This document shows positions 30,884 through 41,945 of a stretch of DNA of 64,000 bases, piece by piece; within the stretch, counting starts at the first letter, position 1; the number at the start of each line of letters is the position of its first letter. The notes under the pieces are model-generated. The model saw only the letters and a list, made by a program, of their open reading frames with translations. It did not search any database and was not told the origin of the DNA. The stretch spans positions 106,234,807-106,298,806 of the forward strand of contig NC_088910.1 in NCBI RefSeq assembly GCF_963576675.1, in the 5' to 3' direction. The translations under genes were made by a program, and so were the position numbers. The stretch is from Euphorbia lathyris (Eukaryota > Streptophyta > Magnoliopsida > Malpighiales > Euphorbiaceae).

Positions 30884-32635
30884 ATGGTTTATGTTCAATC
30901 TTCTATAATTCATCCGATGGTGGAGCCTCTGCTTCAACCTACAAACGTCCAGGTCGTTCAACCTGTTGTTAATCAAAGAGTAGAAGATATACCGAGTTCT
31001 TCTGCTGTTCTTCCTAGAGGTTTGGTAGATGCCAGTAATCATCCGATTACACCTTTATTTGTAACTCTAGCTTTGGATCAGCAAATTGATGCATGTCAGG
31101 GATCTATTGATCCTCAACAGAGGAGTTTCATGGATGGACTTACGAAGCAGCTCATATACAATATGGGCTCGGTTCAGGAATCGATGAATATGATGAGAGT
31201 TGAGCATGCTTCACATATGGAGGCAATGCGATTAGAATTACTGGAGGCAAGAAAATCAAGAAGGAATGAGGGAGATGGAAGCTCTGTTGTGTGTGATACA
31301 GGACATCATGACATGAAAATATGTCCGAAGAAGCGAGAGCTTTCGGTAGAACATTGGCGTGACGGAAGAAGAGGTCGATCTAGGGACAAGTGAACTAGTC
31401 CTTATCGTCGAAGGTATAGCTCTCCTTCGCTGGCTAGGGTAACAAGTGAAGAGCAAGGTTTGAGGTCTCCAAAGAAACAGCGGTATTCTCGCAAAGAATC
31501 TCCTGAAGAAAGGAGGCAAAGCAATTTTCGAAGAAAAGGTCAGGATGAATCTCAATCTCCTGGTAACCGAAGGGCTGCTTTACCAAAGCGGTCTTCGGGA
31601 GAATTATCATTAAAAGAGGAGATGTTGAACTTGTTAAGAGGAGAATTGAAGCAGGCGATGAAGGATGAGGGTCTGGTATCCAAAGGAGTGGTGGCGATGG
31701 AAACCGAGACTCCTTTGAGTGCAGACATCATGAGTCAACCCATGCCTAGAGGATTTAAGTATCTAGTTTTGAAGGACTACAATGGGGTGACAGATCCTGC
31801 CTTGTATGTAAAGAATTTTCAAAGAGCACTTCAGACTACTACGGCAACAAACGTTGTAATGTGTATACTCTTTTCTACAACTCTTCGAGATTCGGCAGCT
31901 TACTGGTATGATCAGCTTTTGCCAGGATCTATTCGGTCGTTTAAACAAATGTCGCAAGAATTTTGTGATCACTTTATCACATCTATTCTGGAGAGCAAAA
32001 CCATGAAGGATTTGAATTATTTGGTTCAAGAGTCGAATGACTCATTGAAGGAATGGGTTGAAAGGTTCCAGAAGGTGGCAATTCAAATTAAAAGTCTCAA
32101 TGTGGATGGTGCAGTTGAGGCGATGGCCGGGAATTGCCGTAGTAAAGATGTGTCAAAGGAATTAACCACCAGAAGATCTCATACATTTCTAGATCTCATG
32201 CGAAGAGCTAGAGATTTTGTCAAATGGGATGGTCATCGTTTGAATCCTTTGCTGAAGGACATGTTGAGTTCGGTTCATCAACCGAAGGAAGGAAGAGGCG
32301 ATAGGGGCGTGGAAGATGGTAAGAAGGCCAAAGAGCACATTGACCGCAACTATATCCCTTTAAATACCCCTAGAAAAGAAGTTTTGTATTGGGTGGAGAG
32401 TAACAGGAAGCATATTCAATATCCTCCTAAGCTTAAGTCATCTGGCCGAAGGCATAATGGCTTACGTTGTGAATTTCATAAAAGTGAAGGGCATGATACT
32501 GAAGATTGTAGACAGTTGGCAGCCGAGTTAAATAAGATGGCAGAAGAGGGAAAGCTAGATAGGTTTCTCAAAAATGCTATCAAAACCAAGGAGCCTAAGG
32601 AAAAGCAATTGAATGATCGACCTCCAAGGGGGTGA
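30884..32635 (+). pseudogene. Gag of the outer Tat element (one stop)
   Basis: A 584-codon frame interrupted by a single TGA at 31391-31393; the sequence on both sides stays in the same frame. Gag builds the virus-like particle. It contains DQQIDACQGSIDPQQRSFMD, an Arg-rich segment (HWRDGRRGRSRDK), the plant Retrotrans_gag core (YVKNFQRAL.., AYWYDQLLPGSIRSFKQM, LNYLVQESNDSLKEWVERF), and a knuckle-like CEFHKSEGHDTEDCRQLAAEL near the end, the Tat-type C..H..C motif. The ATG lies 37 nt after the LTR. The frame ends at a TGA overlapping the pol frame by 4 nt at a run of five G, implying a frameshift or a one-base loss. Confidence 0.88.
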
Positions 32636-33598
32636 TCAACGTGATTGCTGGAGGAACCAGGGAGGATCATTCTGCGAAGCGCCGAAGGGTAGAAAAAGGA
32701 AAAGGAGAGATTGCTAACTCAAAAGCAGATTTCTCTTTTGGAAATTTTACTCGACATGCGCATAACGACGCCTTGGTGATTGAGGCTATAGTTAAGGAGT
32801 TTAAGGTGCGCATAGTCTTCATCGACACGGGGAGTTTGATAAATATAATTGCAAGAAAAGCCTTTGAGGTTTTAGGTCTCGAGCATGATCGGCTTATTCC
32901 TGCCATCTCCCCATTGGTAGGAATTTTTGGTCATTCGGTACCTTTATTGGGAAGTGTGTATTTGAAAATTTCCATTGGTGATGGTCTGGTTAAATGGAGA
33001 TCAAAGGCAGAATTTTTGGTTATTGACTCGGCATTACCTTACAACATCATCATAGGGCGACCGCTCTTGGCTGAATCAGAAAGGGCTTTGTCAATTCACC
33101 ATTTTGCGTGGCAGATTCCAACTAGTGAGGGCATGGCAGTTGCTCTAGGAAACCAAGTAGTGGCGCAAGAAACTTACTTGGCATCTCTAAAAATGAAGCC
33201 AACTCAGGATCCTGTGATTGAAGATCGGGACCGTGTGAAACCTGTTGGTGATTTGGAGGCTGTTTGGTTGGGCGAAGGCAAGTCAGTGCATATGGCTTCG
33301 GAGATTCCAAAAAAGCCGAAGGAGGATATTATCAACACTCTAAAGGTAAATGTGGATGCTTTTGCTTGGTATCCTGTGGATATTATGGGTGTCTCACCGG
33401 ATTTGATGATGCATTCATTAAATATCTAATAAGGAGCTAAGTCAATAAAGCAAAAATTAAGAAATCATAGCCTTGAAAAATAACAAGTGATTAAAGCCGA
33501 AGTGAAAAAATTGATAGATTGTAAGCGTATTAAGGAAGTGGTTTATGCAGAGTGGATTGGTAATGTGGTGTTAGTAAAAAAAGGCGAATGGAAAGTGG
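32632..33598 (+). pseudogene. Aspartic protease and RT lead-in of the outer Tat element
   Basis: The open part is 32632-33429. It carries the retropepsin motif IVFIDTGSLINIIARKAFE, with the catalytic DTG preserved, and the flap/helix block YNIIIGRPLLAE. Protease cuts the polyprotein during particle maturation. After 33429 two consecutive stops occur (TAA TAA), and the RT lead-in KAEVKKLIDCKRIKEVVYAE then WIGNVVLVKK reads on with another stop and a shift near 33590. The frame entry uses no ATG, so expression would require frameshifting from gag. Confidence 0.85.
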
Positions 33599-33839
33599 AG
33601 GATGTGCGTTGATTTTACTGATCTAAATAAGGCATGTCCGAAGGATTCGTATCCTCTTCCTTGCATTGGCATTTTGATTGATTCAACTGCTAGATATGCA
33701 ATCTACTCACTTTTGGATGCTGCAGCTGGGTACCATCAGATTCCTATGAATCCCAAAGACCTCGAGACTGTTTGCTTTCGGAATGACGAAGGAAGCTACG
33801 GTTACAACATGATGCCCTTCGGGTTAAAAAATGCAGGTG
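33599..33839 (+). pseudogene. RT N-terminal part of the outer Tat element, split by insertion
   Basis: Encodes CVDFTDLNKACPKDSYPLPC, SLLDAAAGYHQIPMN and GYNMMPFGLKNAGAT, RT fingers/palm motifs. The gene is cut just after GAT by the nested copia element. The other half resumes at 54435 following the duplicated CAACT. Related Tat RTs have no gap at this point, so the break is purely insertional. Confidence 0.9.
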
Positions 33840-33844
33840 CAACT

Positions 33845-35913
33845 TGTTGGGGTTTAGTGTCCTATAGACAATTGTTGCAGGATACAAACTTAATGTAAAT
33901 GAATTGTTCTTTATGTCATTTGTTTTAATGAGATATATGTTTTATAACTATATAAAGGCAATCCCTTTTAAGCACTAAATAAAGTCTAATAAAAGGAAAT
34001 CCGTAAGTTTGTTTAAAGTGATTATAAAGTGTTCATACAAGCATGAAGTGAGACAAAACTTTATAATAAACTAATAAACTTAAAACCACCCCAAGTCAAG
34101 TGATATGTTTAGGATTGATATATCACTGTTGAGACTTGTATGTAACAATGTCTTCTGTCCGACAGAAAGCTGATCTCACAAGCTTCATATATATAGATAT
34201 CTGGACAGTTACATAGATCCGATGAAACGTCGTTCATTAGGATTGGGGATCCGATTTGAGATAACGGGATGGGTAGATTCATCCTTGTCACCTGTTCATC
34301 TCATTGGTATTAATAGGTATAAGTAATCCTCAGACTCAAATGAATGTTAATTGGTCATCCTGAATTACTGAATGTGAGACTTTGATCCCGTGGTCCCACG
34401 ATCCTTAACAGAGATGACTCTGGGGTGTGAACTGCAAAGGTTGGGTGTCACAGGAAGTAATGTCAGGGTAGTTATACATTGGATTGAGCATTTATCACTC
34501 CCGATTAATGGGAGATATATCCAAGGATCGCTTGTGGAAGACTCGACTCTAAATCCTTGCAAGGTGATAGCTTAAGAGTAGAAATACAGATTTCACTTAA
34601 CCTATCTATTTGAGTTGACTCGGCCTGTACAAGTAAAACGAACGTCTCGCTATATGTGACTTGACATCACCCATAGTCATAAGATTCAGTTCAAGGATAT
34701 AGTTGATAAAGGATCGAATTATACTGTAACTAATACGGAAGGGTTAACGACAGAATCAACCTGTCTTCTTAACGGACTCTGGGGGAATGATTACAGACTT
34801 GCCTATAACATACTCAGTACATCATTCCGTTATGCAAGGATTAAATATAATTCTTGAAGAAATTAATTTAATAGTTGCATACGACCAGAAGTAGTAAGAA
34901 CCTAATGGATCACACATAAGACTTGGAACCAAAAGAGAGATGGATATGATTAATAGATGGAAGCCCAATTGAGCCCAGTAAGGCCCATTTATATAGAGGG
35001 GGGCCGAAATTTATATATAGTAAATAAGGAATTATTTTAATTCCATTAATCCTAATTTGATTAGGTTTGTGAATTAAATTAATTAAGAGATAATTAACTT
35101 AGGAGTTTTAATTAGATTAATATACTCCTATTATTATCCAATTAGGTTATTTATTATTATCCTAAATGTATTTGATATATTATAAGATAATAATTAGGAA
35201 TCCTATTCCGAATGGAATTCTTATTAAGTAACCTATTCCTATCTAACTAGGGTTTAGATACAAGCGACTATATATACCCCCTCCCTATGAGAATTTCGAC
35301 TAAGCTAATCTCCTCCCCTTATTGTGATTTTCGAAACCTACATTAAGTAAGAGAGAGTGAATTCGCATCCCCTAGTTCGTGGACAAGAATTCATACGGCT
35401 TCCGTCAATTGATTAATCTCATCCATCTCTTTTTCTCTTTGATCTTGTGTTGGTTAATTAGAGGCAATCTAATTTGGTTGCATCTCATAAGGGTTGATTC
35501 TAACTTAATCTCACCGTGTTCACGAAAGAAGGAAAAACAATCAAAAGGGAGAAATTCGTTTTTCTTCGCCTACATCAGGTCAGTTCACTATTTCGCGGAT
35601 TCCCGGAGATTGAACCGTCGGATCGTCGCGATTTTTGGACAGTAGCTTCTAGACATATTCTTCCATGTTTCCACCGAAGGGATTGTCGTTCGGAGGTCTG
35701 AAAGGTCTGTTTCGGATAGGGGCAGATTGGTAAACATTTTACATCTCCTTTGAAGTTGTGGGCACTTCGTTTGCAACGGTAGATTGATCATCGAAAGGTA
35801 TTTCTTCTTATCCCTCTTTATATGAAATAACAATTAACGGATCCTATGGTTAAAAGGAAGTAGACTAAAAATTTTATATTTCCGCTGCTATACCTTAGCC
35901 TTAATTTCCTTCA
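33845..35913 (+). mobile_element. 5' LTR of the middle copia element
   Basis: 2069 bp. A TATA box (TATATATACCCCC) lies at about 35269. Compared with the 3' LTR minus its insertion, I count two dozen to thirty differences, roughly 1.3%. Small ORFs inside (for example 34390-34575 and 35379-35645) recur in the other LTR simply because the LTRs are copies; they are not genes. Confidence 0.93.
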
Positions 35914-35914
35914 G

Positions 35915-35926
35915 TGGTATCAGAGT
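35915..35926 (+). promoter_or_regulatory. Primer-binding site, initiator Met-tRNA type
   Basis: TGGTATCAGAGT begins one base after the LTR and matches the usual copia PBS (TGGTATCAGAGC) at 11 of 12 positions. Minus-strand cDNA synthesis is primed here. Confidence 0.9.
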
Positions 35927-36426
35927 CATCGTTAAATCCGTTATTTCATATATGAAAATTTAGAAGTTTTCAATAGGATTGAATAAATATTTATGGTTAG
36001 GATTAATTAACAAATTGTTTGATTAATTAATTCTAAATATAAATAAATTTTAGTTAATTGTTAATTAAAATTGATTATGCGTATGTTCCTAATTATTTCG
36101 GTTGATAATCATTGTAACAAAATCTATTAGTTTTATAGTTAGGTTAATAAAATTAGTTTTATTAATTCTAAATGATAAAACGGAAATCTATTGTAGTTTT
36201 TCCTATTTCTGAAAATCGTTTTTAAAACCGTTTTAAAATCTTATATATATATATATATATATTTTATAAAAAATAAATAAATAAATACGACAGCGGCTCG
36301 GGTCACGCCTCACGGCGCGACCAGCCGCGTGCGCAGCCACGGGGCTGCTGCCAAACGGCAGCAGCCCAGTTTCGGGCCCCGGTCCGAATCCACTTGATTT
36401 TAATTGTTAAAATTGGCTTGAATATA

Positions 36427-36463
<37 letters not shown>

Positions 36464-37716
36464 TCGGAAATTAATAGTTTTCTGTCTTGATTATCGAATG
36501 AAAAATTCGTTTAAAAGTTTGTTTCTACCAAGTTGTAAATCAAAGTGTTAAATGAATTGAAATCAAAATAATTGGGACATGCATAATCGACGTTTTATAT
36601 GGTTATATTAATCTAAGGATTAATATAAAGATACAAAACGATTAGAAGTAAAATTGGATGAAAGTTAATTTGACGAGTTAATGTGATTAATCTAAATATT
36701 ACATAAGTCGGTTATGTAATCAACCAATTAAATTTATTTAATTGAGTCTACGCATGTTTGGAGTTATGGACATATTTGGACCCTCTTTTAGTCTTTTGGT
36801 ATTTTTGAAATAGGGCCTGCGCGTCCTGCCTTTCTACTATCTATTGTAATTTTCTCATCTCATCTGATTCCCTTCAATTCAATTGAAGTTTTCTTATAGT
36901 AGTATAGAAATTAATATGTAATTTCAAGGCGCCATGGATAAGACGGAGGACCTAAAGAGAAATATGTAATAGTTAGTATTTCCTTAGGTTTGGCCTTTTA
37001 TTCCGTCTCTGGCTCGACGGAATAATTTAGATGATATGTCCATAACGCCAATGTATGTGAATGTATGTATGTCTGATGTATGCTAAAGCAAATCAAGACT
37101 AAGTTAGATTATGAGACTTAAATAAAATCCCTCGTTAAAAAGTTAAGTAAATAAACAAGTTATTAAAATCGGTTGCCCCTCCCTAATATTATAATTCAGC
37201 CGGCAGTACTGGGGGCCTTTGGGTTGTTGAGCAAACTCAAGCTCGGGGTCTTATGGTAACACCTGAATTATCGAAAGTCATTCTTTCATGAATATGGGGT
37301 AATACTTAAATTAGATTATGATAATTGGATGAGCAAACTCATGTTGTCATAAACTAATGGGCAATATGGTTGGGATTAATGTGAATAGCATATTAGTTAC
37401 TAATGTGGTTAGTAACCCAATAACCTAGGAGTCACATTCAAGATGTGATTGATTACATGAATCTACATAACAAATGAGACTAGCTTGTTGAGCAAACTCA
37501 AGGCGAAATCTCAGGAGTTAGGATCCTAGCTCACTAAAGGATTTGTGAAATTCTTCGAATTAATATGGATGGTTATTAATTTGGCAAAATAGTGGGAGCA
37601 ATCTGAAATAAACTAAAAGGCCTATAATTTTAGATTGATATACTTTAAAGCAAATGAATGACATACGTTTACTCTTTCTCACATCTCAAGTTTTAATTTA
37701 AAACACTCTTAAAATC
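35927..37716 (+). other. Long untranslated leader of the middle copia element
   Basis: About 1.8 kb without a long ORF. It holds (TA)n runs at 36241-36262 and 36431-36461, a GC-rich island at 36290-36390 with a perfect 11-bp hairpin (36342-36367), and three copies of a small hairpin with loop CAAA at 37227-37240, 37329-37342 and 37488-37501. Long leaders are usual in the Angela/BARE group and would carry dimerisation and packaging signals. Confidence 0.7.
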
Positions 37717-38571
37717 ATGACTAACACCAATCTGCAAAATACATTTACGATAACAAGTTGAATAGTTCAAACTTCACCGACTGGTATAGCAACCTCAAAA
37801 TTGTTTTGAAGTTCGATAAAATAGGGTATGTATTTGATACATCGATACCCCCTATCCCTGAGGATGATGCTCCCATCGAGGAAATCGATGCTTACCAGAA
37901 GCACAAGGCTGATGACGATCATGCCGGATGCATCATACTTGCATCGATGACATCGGAATTAAAAAGGCAACTATGCTTGTTCCATCATCGTGCACCTAAA
38001 GGAACTGTTTGGGAAACAGACCAGGTGCGAACGCTAAGAGATATCCAAGTTGCTATATCGTTGCAAGATGCAAGAAGGCACATCTATAATGACACATTAT
38101 GTCAAGATGATTGGCTACATTACCAAACTTTCTAGTATTGGATTCGCGATGGATAACGAACTAAGTGTAGACTTAATTCTTCAATCCCTCCCAAAGAGTT
38201 ATTCATAGTTCATCATGAACTATCAGATGAATGACTTGCAAACCTCTCTTGAAGAGCTTGCAAATATGCTCAAGTCAGTTGAGCCCAATATTCAGAAAGA
38301 CAAGGCTATACCGGCTCTTGTCATAGAGGGATCAAAGAAGAGGAAAGGGAATTCTCCCAATCCTAAACATCCCAAGAAAGGTAAGAAAGCCATGCCCACT
38401 AAAGTTAAGGGAAAGGAAGTGAAGAAGCCCAAAAGAAAGTGTCACTATTGTGGTGACGTGGGGCATTGGAAGAGAAATTGTTCTTTGTACCGAGCTACCC
38501 TCCAGAAGGGAAAAGCCGGTACTCCAACATATGGTATGTTCTATAAAGAACAAACATTGCAATTTTTATAG
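37717..38571 (+). pseudogene. Gag of the middle copia element, frame-broken
   Basis: The natural ATG is probably 37717 (MTNTNLQNTFTITS), but that frame ends after 14 codons and the gag body continues in another frame from about 37758 (NSSNFTDWYSNLKIVLKFDK, IPPIPEDDAP). A second break occurs near 38100-38215, where MDNELSVDLILQSLP gives way to MNYQMNDLQTSLEELANML. The C-terminus carries one CCHC knuckle, CHYCGDVGHWKRNC, which binds the genomic RNA. Lysine-rich KKRKGNSPNPKHPKKGKK precedes it. Confidence 0.85.
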
Positions 38572-39922
38572 AGATTCGATTTTCTATTTCTCAGGAATAT
38601 CACAAAATGGGATTTATGTGTTGATTTCTGTTTTTCGCAATTGATACCAAAAGACATAAGCTAGATAATTCAACTTACTTGTGGCATTGTCATATAAACA
38701 AGAGACGCATGCTAAAGCTACATTCAGATGGGCTTATAGATCCAATTGATCCTGAATCATTGGAAACATGCGAATCATGTTTAAAAGGTAAAATGACAAA
38801 GACACCCTTTAGCAATAAAGGTGAGCGTGTATCAGACACTCTAGGACTTATTCATTCAGATGTATGCGGTCCTATGTCAGTCCACTCAAGAGGAGGATTC
38901 AGATACTTCATTAGCTTCATAGATGACCATACTCGATATGGTTATATCTACTTGATGAGGCACAAATCAGAAGCCTTTGACAAGTTCAAATGCTTCAAGA
39001 ATGAAGTGGAAAATCAATTAGGAAAGAAAATAAAGACGCTTTGATCTGATCGAGGTGGCGAATATCTTTCTGATGATTTTCTGAATTATCTAACTGAATG
39101 TGGGATATGCTCACAATGGACACCTCCCTATACACCACAACACAATGGTGTATCCGAGAGGAGAAACCGTACCTTATTAGATATGGTACGATCCATGATG
39201 AGCATGGCCTTACTTCCAAAGACGTTCTGGGGCTATGCCTTAGAAACTGCCCTCTTCATCCTAAACCGAGTACCAACTAAATCCGCTAGTTCCACACCAT
39301 ATGAATTGTTCGTTGGTAGGAAACCCGTGTTCTCGTTTATGCGAGTATGGGGTTGTTCAGCGTATGTCAAACGCATTGCGTCCGACAAACTAGATTCTAA
39401 ATCTGATAAATGTTTCTTCATTGGATATCCCAGGGAAACCATAGGGTATTACTTCTATCATCCAGATGATCAGAAAGTAATAGTATCCAAGCACGCAACC
39501 TTCTTAGAGAAAGAGTTTCTCGAAGAAACACAAAAGGGAAGCATGATTGAACTCGACGAAGTTCAAGAGGAAGAAACACCGACTGAAACAACAGAGGCGG
39601 TTGAGGTACCCGAAGAAGTCCCATTAGATGAGACTCCAGTGGCACCTATTCGTAGATCACGAAGAGTTCGTGAACTCCCAGTTAGATATGGTTTTCTAGT
39701 GGGAGATGATAACGAGGTTCCCGTATTAGACGACGAACCCGAAAACTACGAAGAGGCTCTTACTAGTCCAGATTCTAAAGCATGGCTTGAGGCCATGGAT
39801 TCTGAAATGGATTCCATGTATACTAACCAAGTGTGGACTTTGGTTGGTCCACCCGAAGGGATAATTCCCATTGGGTGCAGGTGGATCTTCAAAAAGAAGA
39901 CTGACATGGATGGAAAGGTTAG
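38572..39922 (+). pseudogene. Integrase and start of RT of the middle copia element
   Basis: After gag the text jumps to GISQNGIYVL and then the integrase zinc region (LWHCHINKRRMLKLH, CESCLKGK). About 100 codons containing the protease DTG/DSG motif are absent. The integrase core has the D of LIHSDVCGP, the D of SDRGGEYLSD (just after a TGA stop near 39042) and the E of VSERRNRTL. Then come the linker FVGRKPVFSFMRVWGC and the RT start EALTSPDSKAWLEAMDSEMD and GCRWIFKKKTDMDGKVS. It is cut after GTTAG by the SIRE-like element and resumes at 50251. The first zinc-ligand RLGH is lost, so integrase was probably already impaired. Confidence 0.88.
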
Positions 39923-41277
39923 TGTTGGTCCCTTGTAAGGTTGCAAATATAGTTCCAAGGGGGGGTTAGGAACTATTTTACCTTTTTAAAATAATTTAGG
40001 CAGATTTCTTTTCTTTAAGAAAAGTTTATCTAACAGCGGCGCTTAGCACTCAGCAAGACACTGGCTTAGTCAACTAGTGACTAGGACAGCTTCGTTGCTT
40101 AAGTCAGGAAATAGCACTTAGAGTCTATTCCTGAACCTTCTCGTTGGTAGCGCACAACTCAGCTTGACCTCTTTTACTTGGTCAGTTTTAGTCTGTTTTA
40201 AGCAAGCAATGTAAATAAGGAGTTAAGGTTTAGAAATACTTCACTCAGCAGATTTATCCAGGTTCGGCTTCTTCTAAGCCTACGTCCTGTCCCCGGAACA
40301 CTTCCGAGATTTCAAATCCTCTACTGAGCTCTTTAAAGGTAGAGCCTCAAACCTTTTACAATATCAGCAATTGAGTATGACAAGAGTACCTTCCTCTATA
40401 CTTCTACTCAATCCTAATCTCTCCGCTGAGTACTTAAAACCGAGTACTCAGCCTCTCCTTTCTACTTCTAGAAATGATAAAGATTTTGTCCTAAACAACA
40501 ATTGCTAGAACACCTTAGATGATTGAAAAGCAATCACTCTAGACTTTTACACAAATGAATAGACTTTGTAGTGTAAGAATTTTGCTTTGCTTTTGATGGA
40601 GAACTTTTATATACGTTTGGTCAGCGTAACGGCTTTTGCTCGAAGTTCTCTATGGAATGTGGATTCTGAATGGACTATTTATAGAGAGCTGTGAGAGCTT
40701 CTGGTTATTTCGAATTTCGAAATAACCGTTGGAGGGAAACGGCTACAAGTCGCTTTCACTGAGTCTGCCAGCAGTTCTCTTTAGCCAATCAGATTCCAGC
40801 GTCTTCTGTTCTTCGGTCAGTGTGTCAGTATGTTCCACCATTTTGGGTAACGTCAACCAGACAGCTTGTTGTGTCTTCTGATCTTTACTAAATGGGGAAA
40901 TACTTTGTCTGGAAGCTGTCTTATAGTCAGCAGCTGTCTTGCACGTTTTGTCGAGACAGCTCAGCAGCTTCATACCGAAGTTGTCTACGTGGATCTTCTC
41001 GATCCTTCTTTACTCAGCATGCGTTTCATCACTTCAACGGCGACGTTTTGGAGATACGCGGGCTGAGTGGTCTTTGGCTTGTTTGACTTGGGCCTTGATT
41101 TCCATATAGGGCTTGAGCCTTATGATCTTTATGTCTTATGATAAATTATAAACTCAACATTGAACAAACACATTAGTAACACTAAATCAAAGCATTTAAA
41201 CTTAGTGTGTTGTAGAATATTTACTTTCACTTAATTAATTTTGTCAAATCAAAATCTTGTGGAAAGGTGTTTCAACA
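39923..41277 (-). mobile_element. 3' LTR of the inner SIRE-like element
   Basis: 1355 bp, almost identical to 48891-50245. Differences seen by eye: T/C near 39982, two in CTTGCACG/CTTGCGTG near 40938, C/T near 40976 and C/T near 41157. Short antisense ORFs within (40743-41086) recur in the other copy and are not genes. The motif CTCAG/CTGAG is unusually frequent, about ten times. Confidence 0.95.
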
Positions 41278-41294
41278 AACTCCCCCATTTTGAT
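41278..41294 (-). promoter_or_regulatory. Polypurine tract of the inner element
   Basis: On the minus strand AAAATGGGGGAGTT directly precedes the LTR start, matching the PPT of SIRE-type copia elements, which primes plus-strand DNA synthesis. Confidence 0.85.
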
Positions 41295-41945
41295 GTTGGC
41301 AAAACTAATCGGCAAGGAACTCAGTATGAGCTCCCCCATGATAGTTGACCTTTTCAATTAAGTGAACTCCCCCGTGAGGACAGAACTACTGACTTAGTTT
41401 TATTCTAAACATTCTAAGGTTTAGCTGAATAAGCCTAAGATCAGTTTTCAGTTATAGGTCAGCTTATGGGTCATATTCTATTTTACTCAGTATTCAGCGG
41501 AAGTGATGTATAGTGACGGAGCGCTGAGTAAATCATTTGTTCAATGGTTTATATTTGACAAGTTCAAACATTTATATGCAGCATGCATTTATATAATACT
41601 TGGCATTTGATGGATGAATACTCAATAATTTAAATACGAATGCAAGTATTTCAGAAGTTAGGCATATTGTTTAAAACAAAACAACAAACAAGATAACGAA
41701 ATAACAAAATAAACTTCTTCTTCCTAACTTCTAACACTCTAGTTTCTTTCACTTAGAGTTCCTTCTCCTTAGTTGCCACTTTTCTCCCCCGTTTTGCCAG
41801 CATCAGCAGTAGGCAAATCAACGGTAGGGGCAGGAGAATTGGCCTGATCCTGCAGCACACATATTTGACCCTCCAAGGAATTCATGTGACTGACCATAGT
41901 CAGCATGAGTTCGGTCATTTTGGTCAGTTGAGCATGTGTTGGTGG

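Noticed and set aside
34390..34575. 61-codon ORF repeated almost identically at 52197-52382
   Set aside because: The two are the same position in the two LTR copies of the Angela-like element; identity reflects LTR duplication, not gene conservation.
36241..36461. TA runs considered as a separate element boundary
   Set aside because: Simple (TA)n microsatellites inside the copia leader; no TIR or TSD flank them.
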